DNA of 64,000 nt from Formosa undariae (GCF_042427615.1 NZ_JBHMEZ010000001.1:712435-776434); one strand, 5' to 3'. Positions 17,172 to 26,184 are shown, counted from the first letter of the stretch. Notes: generated from the sequence alone by a model not told the origin. Numbers and translations are program-made.

Positions 17172-17972
17172 GTGTATTTTTTACACACAGAAATTTTTAA
17201 AAAAATTGCTAAATCCCTTGTTTATAGAGGGTTTGTTGTAGTGGCATATGTATTGCTAATCTATAAGTGTCTACCGATTTACATATTGGTAACACTTAAA
17301 AAGATAGATAACCTTAGTAGCACATATATTATGAATCCAGCAACACTAACCCCGTCACAAATAGAATCATCTGAAACAGCATTTAGTGGTTTCGATATTT
17401 TAAATAGATTGTTTTTTAATAATGAATCATTATCAATAAGAAATACTAGTCACTTAAATATAGTGATTTTTATGACTATTTGTTTATTCATGATTGTAGC
17501 AGCATTTGGAATATTTGCTTTTTACGAAGCACATACAGACATTTTATTAAATCCTCTTTATAATCCGGTAGCTTATGGAGGTTTTATAGTTTTAAACGGT
17601 TGGTTGTTATTTAGTGCTGTAGTGTATCTTTTTAAGTTAAGTTTATATTTAAAGAATAAATCATCAGAATTTTCTACCGAAGGAAAAGAAGACATCGTAA
17701 TTAATAGAGCTACTGTTTCAGAAGATGCTAATCTATTTGTTGAAAAAGCGACTGCATTAAGAAACTCAGTAAACACATTTTTAGAGAAATTTAATGCGAC
17801 TATAGTACAAGGTGTTTTACATACCAAAAAAGTAATAATTACTAATGTATATGCTTCGTATAATACAGGTAAAGTAATGTTAGATACTATAGAGTTATAT
17901 TTATTAAACTTAGATAAAGAGCTAAAAACAGGATTAGAAAATCGTGCTTTTAGCGTTTTGCATTTTAAGTGA
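17172..17972 (+). CDS. Hypothetical membrane protein, start uncertain (GTG)
   Basis: I do not recognise this 266-residue protein. It has three hydrophobic stretches likely to be membrane helices (about 18-38, 96-121 and 133-155) and a polar, helical C-terminal 100 residues. An in-frame stop lies at 17166-17168, so GTG at 17172 is the first possible start. An ATG at 17331 (MNPATLTPS) would remove the first hydrophobic segment. The GTG lies inside a small hairpin, GTGTGTA (17170-17176) pairing with TACACAC (17182-17188), which could mask initiation. A strong terminator follows 100 bases after the stop. No neighbour suggests a role. Confidence 0.6.
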   Translation: MYFLHTEIFKKIAKSLVYRGFVVVAYVLLIYKCLPIYILVTLKKIDNLSSTYIMNPATLTPSQIESSETAFSGFDILNRLFFNNESLSIRNTSHLNIVIFMTICLFMIVAAFGIFAFYEAHTDILLNPLYNPVAYGGFIVLNGWLLFSAVVYLFKLSLYLKNKSSEFSTEGKEDIVINRATVSEDANLFVEKATALRNSVNTFLEKFNATIVQGVLHTKKVIITNVYASYNTGKVMLDTIELYLLNLDKELKTGLENRAFSVLHFK

Positions 17973-18067
17973 ATAACGATTCAATAGGTGACTCATTAAT
18001 CTCGATAAATGGGTATAAGTCATCACAGTCTTACTTTTAGAAAAATAAGTCCTTAAATAAATTATAC

Positions 18068-18105
18068 AAAAACCTTCAAGAGCCTATGTTCTTGAAGGTT
18101 TTTTA
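18068..18105 (+). terminator. Intrinsic terminator upstream of xylose genes
   Basis: The stem AAAACCTTCAAGA and TCTTGAAGGTTTT surrounds an 8-base loop and is followed by six T. It isolates the xyl genes from the upstream membrane protein gene. Confidence 0.92.
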
Positions 18106-18456
18106 GTTTAAATATGTCCGATTTTTAACCTCAAAGTAAGAAATTTACTTAAACCTTTAAGTAGGTTAAAATGGAAGTGTTTATCAACGTAAGAACAGTG
18201 TGTAAAGGGCTTATATTGCTGATGTTTTACAACTATAGATCCTAAAATGGGATCGCACAATTTAAGGTTTAAAAAAACTAAATATGTGGATATAATTCAA
18301 TATCTCGCGATATAATTCCTAAATTCATATTTAATTGAAGGTATTTTTATGGTTTTTATTGAATTGGAAAACTATATTTAGATGTTATAAAAAAAATGAA
18401 CTTCATAATAATTAGTATTTTCAATAGTTACTCAAAAAACATATTTTTCTTTAAAA
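18106..18456 (+). promoter_or_regulatory. Control region of xylB-xylA: nested inverted repeat and spaced direct repeat
   Basis: This 350-bp gene-free stretch holds an inverted repeat TTTTAACCT (18123-18131) and AGGTTAAAA (18163-18171). It encloses a perfect palindrome, ACTTAAACCTTTAAGT (18147-18162). Further on GATATAATTC occurs twice, at 18289-18298 and 18309-18318, exactly 20 bp apart, so both copies lie on the same face of the helix. Either could bind a regulator. The LacI-family protein encoded at 22830-23867 is the obvious candidate, but I see no classical CG-centred LacI operator. Confidence 0.45.
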
Positions 18457-19941
18457 ATGTATCATTTAGGAATAGATTTAGGTAGTTCATCAGTTAAAGT
18501 TGCTTTAGTTGATGCAGACAGCGGAAAAAAAATAATATCACTTCACGAACCTCCAAACGAGATGGAGATTATTGCGATTAATCCAGATTGGGCCGAGCAA
18601 GATCCAAATATGTGGTGGACGCATGTTTGTAATGCGATAAAACGTGTTACGGTAGAAGCAGATGTAAACGTTTCCGAAATAAAAAATATAGGAATTTCCT
18701 ATCAGATGCATGGTTTAGTTATTGTGGATGAGTCGGGAAATCCGTTGCGAAATTCAATTATATGGTGCGATAGTCGTGCGGTAGAAATTGGTAGAAAAGC
18801 GTTGCAAGATTTAGGACAAGATTTATGTGGTACACACATGCTAAATGCGCCTGGAAATTTCACGGCTTCAAAGCTAAAGTGGGTTATAGATAACGAACCA
18901 GAAACTTATAAAAATACCTACAAATTTATGTTGCCAGGCGATTTTATAGCGTATAAACTTACTGGTAAAATGGCGACCACTAAAAATGGTTTGTCTGAAG
19001 GTATTTTATGGGATTATAAAAAAGATGATGTCGCTACAGATCTATTGGATTACTACGGCATTGATAAAAACTTAGTGCCTGAAATTGTAGAGAACTTCAC
19101 AAATCAAGGTACAGTAAATGTGCAAGGTTCCAAAGAAACTGGCTTAGCAGAAGGTGTTCAAGTCACTTACCGTTCTGGCGATCAGCCAAACAATGCGTTA
19201 TCACTTAATATTTTTAACCCAGGAGAAGTCGCTGCTACAGGCGGAACATCGGGTGTGGTTTATGCAGTTTCAAACAACTTAAAACCACAAGAGATTTCGA
19301 AAGTAAATCACTTCGCACATGTTAATTATACCGCATCTGAACCGGTAATAGGAACGCTTTTAAATATAAATGGTGCTGGAATTCAATACCGTTGGCTAAG
19401 AAATAATTGCGGAAATGATTCTTATGATGTTATGAACGACAAAGCTTCAAAAATCGAGGTGGGTTCTAATGGCGTAGTTATTATTCCTTTCGGAAATGGT
19501 GCCGAACGTATGTTGGAAAATAAAAATGTGGGTACACATATTTTAAACTTGAATTTAAATCAACATAACAATGCTCATTTATATCGCGCAAGTTTAGAAG
19601 GTATCGCATTTTCGTTTGTGTACGGTGTAGAGATTTTGAAAAAAGATATCGGTGAGATAAAAGTGATTCGAGCGGGAAATGACAATTTATTCCGTTCAGA
19701 AATATTTTCGAATACCGTAGCAACATTAATCGATCACGATATAGAGATTTACAACACTACAGGAGCTGTTGGTGCAGCAAGAGCCGCTGGTTTAACAGAT
19801 GGTGATTTTGAAAAATTTGGGGAGAATATCACCAAAAACGATCATGTAATGACATATAAGCCTTTACAAGATAAAGCAGCTTACCAAGCAGCTTACACAA
19901 CATGGAAGAACGAATTAGAAATGATATTAAAACATAAATAA
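18457..19941 (+). CDS. xylB: Xylulokinase
   Basis: A 494-residue FGGY-family sugar kinase. The N-terminal ATPase signature is LGIDLGSSSVKVALVDAD. NPDWAEQDPNMWW and ISYQMHGLVIVD are typical of xylulokinases, as are IWCDSRA and the phosphate motif TGGTSGVVYAV. The gene lies two bases before xylA, so the pair converts xylose to xylulose-5-phosphate through xylulose. Length is normal. Glucokinase-like or other FGGY substrates are unlikely given the partner gene. Expression is probably inducible through the LacI-family regulator downstream. Confidence 0.95.
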   Translation: MYHLGIDLGSSSVKVALVDADSGKKIISLHEPPNEMEIIAINPDWAEQDPNMWWTHVCNAIKRVTVEADVNVSEIKNIGISYQMHGLVIVDESGNPLRNSIIWCDSRAVEIGRKALQDLGQDLCGTHMLNAPGNFTASKLKWVIDNEPETYKNTYKFMLPGDFIAYKLTGKMATTKNGLSEGILWDYKKDDVATDLLDYYGIDKNLVPEIVENFTNQGTVNVQGSKETGLAEGVQVTYRSGDQPNNALSLNIFNPGEVAATGGTSGVVYAVSNNLKPQEISKVNHFAHVNYTASEPVIGTLLNINGAGIQYRWLRNNCGNDSYDVMNDKASKIEVGSNGVVIIPFGNGAERMLENKNVGTHILNLNLNQHNNAHLYRASLEGIAFSFVYGVEILKKDIGEIKVIRAGNDNLFRSEIFSNTVATLIDHDIEIYNTTGAVGAARAAGLTDGDFEKFGENITKNDHVMTYKPLQDKAAYQAAYTTWKNELEMILKHK

Positions 19942-19943
19942 TT

Positions 19944-21269
19944 ATGGCAACATTAGGTAATAAAGAGTATTACAAAGGTATTGGAGACATTAAGTTTGAA
20001 GGAAAAGAATCTGACAATCCTTTAGCATTTAAATATTATAACCCTGAACAAGTTGTTGCAGGAAAAACCATGCGTGAGCATTTTAGATTTGCTATTTCGT
20101 ACTGGCATACATTCTGTGGTACAGGTGGAGATCCATTTGGACCTGGAACATTAAACTTCCCTTGGGATCAGCCAACGGATGCTATTGAAGCAGCTAAAGA
20201 AAAAGCAGATGCTGCTTTTGAGTTTATTACAAAAATGGGCTTCGATTATTACTGTTTCCACGATGTGGATTTAGTAAGAGAAGGTTCTTCTTTTGGAGAA
20301 TTAGAAAGTAGAGTAGCCACAATAACGGAGTATTTAAAAGAAAAGCAAGCAGCTTCTGGTGTAAAATTACTTTGGGGTACGGCTAACTGTTTCTCTAACC
20401 CACGTTATATGAACGGGGCATCTACCAATCCTGATTTTAATGTGTTAGCTAGAGCTGGTGGACAAATAAAATTGGCTATGGATGCAACTATCGCTTTAGG
20501 TGGTGAAAACTATGTGTTTTGGGGTGGTCGTGAAGGTTATATGAGCTTATTAAATACCGATATGGGTCGTGAATTAGACCATATGGGACAGTTTTTAGGT
20601 ATGGCTAGAGATTATGCAAGATCTCAAGGTTTTAAAGGAAACTTCTTGATTGAACCTAAACCAATGGAACCTATGAAGCACCAATACGATTTCGATTCGG
20701 CTACAGCTATCGGATTCCTAAAAGAATATGGTTTAGATAAAGATTTCAAAATTAATATTGAAGTAAATCACGCGACTTTAGCACAACACACTTTTCAGCA
20801 TGAAATTGAAACCGCTGCAAAAGCAGGTATGTTAGGAAGTTTAGATGCTAACCGTGGCGATTACCAAAACGGATGGGACACAGACCAATTCCCGAACAAT
20901 ATTCAAGAAACTACAGAGGCTATGTTGGTGTTCTTAAAAGCTGGTGGATTACAAGGTGGAGGTGTTAATTTCGATGCTAAAATCAGAAGAAATTCAACAG
21001 ACATGGAAGATGTATTTCATGCACATATTGGAGGAGCAGATACATTTGCAAGGGCATTACTAACTGCCGATAAAATTATTACATCTTCAGCTTACGATAA
21101 GTTAAGAACAGAGCGTTACAGTTCTTTCGATTCTGGAAAAGGTAAAGATTTTGAAAACGGAAAATTACAATTCCAAGATTTATATAAAATCGCTCAAGAA
21201 AATGGCGAATTAGAATTACAAAGTGGAAAACAAGAGTTGTTTGAGAATATCATCAATCAATATATTTAA
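19944..21269 (+). CDS. xylA: Xylose isomerase
   Basis: A 441-residue class II xylose isomerase that interconverts D-xylose and D-xylulose using two divalent metals. Visible active-site blocks are the FHDVDLV loop with its catalytic His, WGGREGY, FLIEPKPMEPMKHQYDFD, the metal-binding stretch INIEVNHATLAQHTFQHE, and LDANRGDYQNGWDTDQFP. The length and the early MREHFRFAISYWHTF motif fit class II enzymes. It is translationally close to xylB and followed by a hairpin that may attenuate transcription into the permease gene. Confidence 0.97.
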   Translation: MATLGNKEYYKGIGDIKFEGKESDNPLAFKYYNPEQVVAGKTMREHFRFAISYWHTFCGTGGDPFGPGTLNFPWDQPTDAIEAAKEKADAAFEFITKMGFDYYCFHDVDLVREGSSFGELESRVATITEYLKEKQAASGVKLLWGTANCFSNPRYMNGASTNPDFNVLARAGGQIKLAMDATIALGGENYVFWGGREGYMSLLNTDMGRELDHMGQFLGMARDYARSQGFKGNFLIEPKPMEPMKHQYDFDSATAIGFLKEYGLDKDFKINIEVNHATLAQHTFQHEIETAAKAGMLGSLDANRGDYQNGWDTDQFPNNIQETTEAMLVFLKAGGLQGGGVNFDAKIRRNSTDMEDVFHAHIGGADTFARALLTADKIITSSAYDKLRTERYSSFDSGKGKDFENGKLQFQDLYKIAQENGELELQSGKQELFENIINQYI

Positions 21270-21288
21270 GCATTTTTAATGGTGTTAT

Positions 21289-21331
21289 AAAACTGTATCG
21301 TGTTCAATATAATGGGGGCGATGCAGTTTTT
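21289..21331 (+). terminator. Hairpin between xylA and permease gene (attenuator-like)
   Basis: AAAACTGTATCG (21289-21300) pairs with CGATGCAGTTTTT (21319-21331), with one G-U pair and an 18-base loop. It probably gives partial termination within the xyl cluster. Confidence 0.6.
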
Positions 21332-21380
21332 GTTATTTCCATTTTCGTATTTTAGAACAAATTAACTAAACCAAATAAAC

Positions 21381-22799
21381 ATGTCAACCTCACACAATTC
21401 AGCCTTTTTATGGCGCTTAACTCTGGTCGCTACTTTGGGTGGCTTACTCTTTGGTTACGATACAGCGGTAATTTCTGGTACCGTAAGCTCATTAGATGAG
21501 TTTTTCGTACTTCCTTATGGATTGTCGGAAATGGCTTCTAATGCTCGACTGGGATTTTTAGTGTCTAGTGCCTTAATAGGGTGTATTATCGGAGGGATTT
21601 CTGGTGGTTTTATTAGTCGAAAATTGGGAAGAAAAAACGGATTGATTTTAGCTGGAGTTTTATTTTTATTATCCGCAATAGGATCTTCCGCTCCAGAATT
21701 GTTTATGAAGCCTATAGGTGAAGGAGATCATACGTTCATGTATTTTTTCATTGTATATCGAGTAATCGGAGGAATTGGAGTGGGACTAGCTTCTATGCTA
21801 TCTCCACTTTATATCGCAGAAATTGCTCCAGCAAAAAGTAGAGGACGTTTGGTTTCTATGAATCAATTTGCTATCGTTTTTGGGATGTTGATTGTGTATT
21901 TTGTGAACTATTATATCTCAAGTTTAGGAAACGATAATTGGCTTAATACTATAGGATGGCGTTGGATGTTTGCTTCGGAAATTATTCCCGCTAGTTTGTT
22001 CCTGTTTTTCTTAATGTTTGTTCCTGATACGCCAAGATCTTTAGTATTACAGTCTAAGCCGGAAGAAGCTTTAGATGTATTAACAAAAGTAAATGGTGCT
22101 GCGGAAGCTAAGATAATTCTTTTAGAAATTAAGAATACAGTAACAGCTAATTCAGGAAAGCTTTTCTCTTATGGGGTTCCTGTCATTATATTTGGAATAC
22201 TGCTCTCTGTTTTTCAGCAATTTGTTGGAATAAATGTTGTGTTATATTATGCTCCCGAAATTTTTAAAAGTATGGGTTCTGGTACGGATACCGCTTTAAT
22301 GCAAACTATAATTGTAGGAGCGATAAACTTATTATTTACCGTGTTAGCGATGCAAACCGTCGATAAATTTGGTAGAAAACCATTAATGATTATTGGTGCT
22401 TTGGCCATGGCTGTAGCGATGTTTGCCTTAGGAACATCGTTCTTTAGTCATTCATTAGGTGTGTTTTCTCTAATTTGTATGTTAGTATATGTTGCTGGAT
22501 TTGCGATGAGTTGGGGACCTGTAACTTGGGTACTTTTATCAGAGATTTTTCCAAATAATATTCGGGGTAAAGCATTAGCTGTTGCTGTGGCGTGCCAATG
22601 GGTTGCTAATTATTTAGTGTCTTGGACGTTCCCTATGATGGATAAAAATAGTTATTTAATAGAGCAATTTAATCATGGATTTGCCTATTGGATTTACGGA
22701 TTAATGGGCGTTCTTGCTGCATTCTTTGTTTGGAAATTTATTCCAGAAACAAAAGGAAAAACATTAGAGGAGATGAATGATTTGTGGACTAAAAAATAG
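21381..22799 (+). CDS. MFS sugar:proton symporter, xylose permease type
   Basis: A 472-residue, 12-helix transporter of the major facilitator sugar porter family. Helix 1-2 shows GGLLFGYDTAVISGT. The conserved RKLGRKNGL loop follows helix 2, and VYRVIGGIGVGLASMLSPLYIAEIAP and KSRGRLVSMNQF follow. PDTPRSLV precedes the central loop. QQFVGINVVLYYAP lies in helix 7, a substrate-binding segment in XylE-like carriers. PETKGKTLEEM is the classical family end signature. Its place after xylBA makes D-xylose the likely cargo. It is convergent with the LacI gene, sharing a terminator that overlaps that gene's 3' end. Confidence 0.92.
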   Translation: MSTSHNSAFLWRLTLVATLGGLLFGYDTAVISGTVSSLDEFFVLPYGLSEMASNARLGFLVSSALIGCIIGGISGGFISRKLGRKNGLILAGVLFLLSAIGSSAPELFMKPIGEGDHTFMYFFIVYRVIGGIGVGLASMLSPLYIAEIAPAKSRGRLVSMNQFAIVFGMLIVYFVNYYISSLGNDNWLNTIGWRWMFASEIIPASLFLFFLMFVPDTPRSLVLQSKPEEALDVLTKVNGAAEAKIILLEIKNTVTANSGKLFSYGVPVIIFGILLSVFQQFVGINVVLYYAPEIFKSMGSGTDTALMQTIIVGAINLLFTVLAMQTVDKFGRKPLMIIGALAMAVAMFALGTSFFSHSLGVFSLICMLVYVAGFAMSWGPVTWVLLSEIFPNNIRGKALAVAVACQWVANYLVSWTFPMMDKNSYLIEQFNHGFAYWIYGLMGVLAAFFVWKFIPETKGKTLEEMNDLWTKK

Positions 22800-22820
22800 T
22801 ATAAATTAATATAATTAAGG

Positions 22821-22863
22821 AGCACAAAATCAATAGTTGTTAACTAATGGTTTTGTGCTTTTT
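22821..22863 (+). terminator. Terminator of xyl cluster overlapping the 3' end of the lacI-type gene
   Basis: AGCACAAAA (22821-22829) pairs with TTTTGTGCT (22851-22859) and is followed by T residues. The second arm lies inside the coding end of the convergent regulator gene, so both constraints share the same bases. Confidence 0.7.
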
Positions 22864-23867
22864 CGTTCAATTAAAGTCGTTTTAATTGTCTTGGTTTCAA
22901 AAACAGTTTCAGTACCTAATGGTTGTTCTATTTTCGAAATTAAGATTTCGGCAGCTGTCTTTCCCATAAAAACGCTATGCTGATTTATACAAGTTATAGA
23001 TGGTTTTGTATATTTGAAAAAGTCGCTACTCGTAAAACTTATAATTGAAATATCATCTGGAACAATGTAACCACGATCTTGGGCAATCATCATTGATTCT
23101 ACAGCCGAAAATTCTTCAAGTCCAATAATAGCATCCACTTCCTGATAATCTAACATGGTTTTTAATTCAGTTTCAAAATCATATCCAGGTTTAATAAGGT
23201 TTATAATTTTTCTGTTTATAGGTAAATTATAATCTACTAGAGCCTTTAAATATCCATCAATTCGTAGTTTTATAATTCCCACATTATCTAAAGTCGATAC
23301 TACCGAAATATGTTTACAACCCGTTTTAATTAAATGTTCGGTAGCTTTGTAAGCGCAATTAAAATCGTCTACAATAACTTTATCTGTATTTACTGAATCG
23401 GAGACACGATCGAACATTACAATAGGTCCAGCATTATCGATAAATTCTTCAAGATGACTAAAATGCTGTTTTGCTTCGGCTTCTTCACTTAAAGAAATAA
23501 GTAAACCGTCGATTAAGCCATTTTCTAACACAATTATAGAGCTAATCTCCTTATCGAGTTTACCATGAGACACAATCGCAATAACATTATACCCTTTTTC
23601 ATTTGCAACCTGCTCGATTCCACTAAACGTTTTTACAAAAAACGGATTTAAAATTGAAGGCATGATAACACCAATAGTTTTTGATTTTTTATTGAGTAAA
23701 CTCAGCGCAATGCTATTAGGCCTATAATTATGAAGTTTTGCGTATTCTTGAATTTTTAGTTTAGTAGCCACACTAATTTCATGACTATCTTTTAAAGCTT
23801 TAGAAACCGTTGCAATAGACACATTAAATGTTTTAGCGATGTGTTTTAATGTGATGCGTTGTTTCAT
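22830..23867 (-). CDS. LacI-family transcriptional regulator, probable xylose repressor
   Basis: 345 residues. The N-terminal helix-turn-helix is LKHIAKTFNVSIATVSKALK, followed by the hinge helix RPNSIALSLLNKKSKTIGV. The effector-binding region is a periplasmic-binding-protein fold starting at IGVIMPSILNPFF, with VMFDRVSDSVNTDKVIVDD and the late GKTAAEILISKIEQP segment. Convergent placement next to xylB-xylA-permease makes it the likely xylose-responsive regulator. The effector could be xylose or an oligosaccharide. Its own promoter lies in the 350 bases shared with the PID-CTERM gene. Confidence 0.9.
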   Translation of the reverse strand: MKQRITLKHIAKTFNVSIATVSKALKDSHEISVATKLKIQEYAKLHNYRPNSIALSLLNKKSKTIGVIMPSILNPFFVKTFSGIEQVANEKGYNVIAIVSHGKLDKEISSIIVLENGLIDGLLISLSEEAEAKQHFSHLEEFIDNAGPIVMFDRVSDSVNTDKVIVDDFNCAYKATEHLIKTGCKHISVVSTLDNVGIIKLRIDGYLKALVDYNLPINRKIINLIKPGYDFETELKTMLDYQEVDAIIGLEEFSAVESMMIAQDRGYIVPDDISIISFTSSDFFKYTKPSITCINQHSVFMGKTAAEILISKIEQPLGTETVFETKTIKTTLIERKSTKPLVNNY

Positions 23868-24217
23868 AAGATATTTAAGGTTTTGAAATCTAAATTATAC
23901 GGAGATACTGTTGATGTAAAAGTATGAAAATAGCCAACATTTTAAGAACTATAAATTTTTAAAAAGCAACTTTCGTTTAGGAAGCCATTTGCTAAAACGA
24001 TTGTGTAGAAAATAGTTAATCCGAAAAACGAAATAAAATGTAATATTATTGATAATTACTTAAAATCATTAGTATCCTCTAAAATAGTAGTGGTAATAGT
24101 TTTTAATGTAAATAATTTTACATTAAATTTGTACCGTTAAGAAAGATTGAATTAATAGCAGATTTTAATTTTTTAATTAACAATTTTGGTTATTTAATTA
24201 GCCAATAATTTATAGTG
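23868..24217 (+). promoter_or_regulatory. Divergent promoter region with palindrome over a -7 box
   Basis: A perfect 10-bp inverted repeat, TTAATGTAAA (24103-24112) and TTTACATTAA (24117-24126), overlaps the -7 box TAAATTTG (24124-24131). Binding there would block transcription of the small PID-CTERM gene. In the leader, TTGGTTA and TAGCCAA (24187-24206) form a 7-bp hairpin just before the start codon. I could not place the promoter of the divergent lacI-type gene. Confidence 0.6.
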
Positions 24218-24409
24218 ATGCAATATAAAACTAAATTTTTTTTAATCCTTTTCATGTTGGTTGGTGTAATGTGTTTTGCGCAAGACGTACCAGCTCCTGA
24301 TCCAGAAGGTAGAGGTATAAATCCTCCTGGAATGCCTATAGACGGTGGTTTAGCCATTTTAATAGCTGCCGGGGCATATTATGGTATCAGAAAATCTTTG
24401 AAGCACTAA
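24218..24409 (+). CDS. Small exported PID-CTERM protein
   Basis: A 63-residue protein. I use ATG 24218 rather than the GTG one codon upstream. Residues 1-20 are a signal peptide (ILFMLVGVMCFAQ). A proline-rich mature part of about 20 residues follows (VPAPDPEGRGINPPGMP). The C-terminus is IDGGLAILIAAGAYYGIRK, a Pro-Ile-Asp-Gly-Gly motif, a hydrophobic helix and basic residues. This three-part tail is the pattern of PID-CTERM sorting signals, proposed substrates of exosortase-like XrtF in Flavobacteriia. Most of the protein is therefore signal plus anchor with almost no cargo domain, which is common for this group and unexplained. It is convergent with ribE, with only two bases between stop codons. 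Confidence 0.8.
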   Translation: MQYKTKFFLILFMLVGVMCFAQDVPAPDPEGRGINPPGMPIDGGLAILIAAGAYYGIRKSLKH

Positions 24410-24411
24410 GA

Positions 24412-25005
24412 TTACTTTATATCAAACTCTAATAATCGTTTTACATATTTTCCAAGTACATCGAATTCTAAATTTACAGCATCCCCAATTTTAAAATATT
24501 TAAAGTTGGTATGTTCGAAAGTGTAGGGGATTATTGCTACACTAAACTGATTGCGTTTAGAGTCGACAACCGTTAAACTTGTACCATTTACAGTAATCGA
24601 GCCTTTTTCTATTGTGATATTGTTTAGCTCTTTATCGTATTCAAACGTAAATAACCAACTACCAGAAGTTTCCTTAATATCAATACATGTTGCGGTTTGG
24701 TCTACATGACCTTGTACTATATGGCCATCTAATCGGTCTCCAAGTAGCATAGCGCGTTCTAAATTCACTAAATCATTAGTTTTAAGAGACCCTAAGTTTG
24801 TTTTGTTTAATGTTTCTTGTATTGCAGTCACGGTATATGTGTTTTCGCTAATACCTACAACCGTTAAGCAAACCCCATTATGAGCCACACTTTGGTCAAT
24901 TTTTAACTCCGATGCTAATTCACTTTCTATGGTTACATGTAGATTACCTTGATCTGATTTAAGATTAGCAACACGACCTAAATTTTCTATTATTCCTGTA
25001 AACAT
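24412..25005 (-). CDS. ribE: Riboflavin synthase, alpha subunit
   Basis: A 197-residue enzyme that dismutates two 6,7-dimethyl-8-ribityllumazine molecules to riboflavin. The family start MFTGIIENLGRV is intact, and two lumazine-binding repeats are visible: SVAHNGVCLTVVGI in the first (about 1-97) and KGSITVNGTSLTVVD in the second (about 98-190). HIVQGHVDQTATC is typical of the junction. Length is normal. It stands alone, divergent from pdxA across 65 bases. Other rib genes are not in the window. Confidence 0.96.
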   Translation of the reverse strand: MFTGIIENLGRVANLKSDQGNLHVTIESELASELKIDQSVAHNGVCLTVVGISENTYTVTAIQETLNKTNLGSLKTNDLVNLERAMLLGDRLDGHIVQGHVDQTATCIDIKETSGSWLFTFEYDKELNNITIEKGSITVNGTSLTVVDSKRNQFSVAIIPYTFEHTNFKYFKIGDAVNLEFDVLGKYVKRLLEFDIK

Positions 25006-25070
25006 ATTAATTCAATTATTTGGTTAAATTTGTACTTGTAAAATTACGAACAAAATAGTTATCAAGTTTA

Positions 25071-26093
25071 ATGAAGAAAGAAGAAAATATAATAGTTGGA
25101 ATTTCAATTGGAGACTTGAATGGAATTGGTGGTGAAATTGTATTGAAGACTTTTGAAGACCCTAGAATTCTAGAATTTTGTACGCCAGTGATTTTCGCCT
25201 CCGTTAAGGTGATGTCTTTTTATAAGAATCATTTTAAAATGGATATGAATTTTAATGGCATTAATCATATCAATCAAATTGTAATTGGTAAGGTTAATGT
25301 TTTAAATTGTTGGAAAGAAAATGTGGCCATTAATTTTGGAAAAGAAGATTTTAAAATAGGCGAGTATGCAATTAAATCACTGGAATCAGCAACTTCAGCT
25401 TTAAAAGAAGGTACAATAGATGTATTGGTAACCGCACCTATTAATAAGCATAACATTCAATCTGAAAAATTCAAGTTTCCTGGACACACAGATTATTTAG
25501 CCCAAGAGTTAGAAGGAGAAAGTTTAATGTTTATGATAACAGACTCTTTAAAGGTCGGTTTGTTAACCGATCATGTTCCTGTAAGTGAAATAGCAAACCA
25601 TATTACGCCAGAACTAATTGAAAAGAAAATAAGTACCGTTTATAAATCGCTTCAACGAGATTTTCAAATCTCTAAGCCAAAAATTGCTGTTTTGGGTATA
25701 AACCCTCATACGGGAGATAATGGTGTTATTGGAAACGAAGATGATACTATTTTACGCCCTACTTTGGCTAAAATTAAAGACAGTGGCAAATTAGTTTATG
25801 GTCCATATGCTGCAGATAGCTTCTTTGGATCTAATAATTATAAGAATTTCGATGCTATAATCGCCTCGTATCACGATCAGGGATTAATTCCGTTTAAAAC
25901 ATTATCTTTTGGAGAAGGTGTAAATTATACGGCGGGCTTAAATAAAGTGCGAACATCACCAGACCACGGTACGGCTTTCGAAATAGCAGGGAAAGGTATT
26001 GCAAGTGCAAGTTCGTTTAAAGAAGCGTTATTTTCTGGAATACAGATTTATAAGCATCGTTTAGAGTACGATAAACTTGTAAAAAGAGTCTAA
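25071..26093 (+). CDS. pdxA: 4-hydroxythreonine-4-phosphate dehydrogenase
   Basis: A 340-residue NAD-dependent enzyme of DXP-dependent pyridoxal phosphate synthesis. It oxidises 4-phosphohydroxy-threonine, whose product condenses with DXP via PdxJ. Motifs: GISIGDLNGIGGEI at the N-terminus, TAPINKHNIQ, FPGHTDYLAQEL with a metal-binding His, GINPHTGDNGVIG, SYHDQGLIPFK and RTSPDHGTAFEIAGKG near the C-terminus. Length matches the family. It lies just upstream of the DUF177-rpmF unit, which has its own promoter. Confidence 0.96.
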   Translation: MKKEENIIVGISIGDLNGIGGEIVLKTFEDPRILEFCTPVIFASVKVMSFYKNHFKMDMNFNGINHINQIVIGKVNVLNCWKENVAINFGKEDFKIGEYAIKSLESATSALKEGTIDVLVTAPINKHNIQSEKFKFPGHTDYLAQELEGESLMFMITDSLKVGLLTDHVPVSEIANHITPELIEKKISTVYKSLQRDFQISKPKIAVLGINPHTGDNGVIGNEDDTILRPTLAKIKDSGKLVYGPYAADSFFGSNNYKNFDAIIASYHDQGLIPFKTLSFGEGVNYTAGLNKVRTSPDHGTAFEIAGKGIASASSFKEALFSGIQIYKHRLEYDKLVKRV

Positions 26094-26140
26094 AATATTA
26101 AATAAAAAAGATATAAACAAAAAAATGTTTATAAGTAAGC

Positions 26141-26168
26141 TTGTGTAAAATAAAAATTCATATATTTG
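26141..26168 (+). promoter_or_regulatory. Promoter of DUF177-rpmF
   Basis: TTG at 26141-26143 and TATATTTG at 26161-26168 are separated by 17 bases, a good Bacteroidota -33/-7 pair. The start codon at 26185 leaves a leader of about 10-12 bases. Confidence 0.8.
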
Positions 26169-26184
26169 CAGGCTCAAATTAGAT

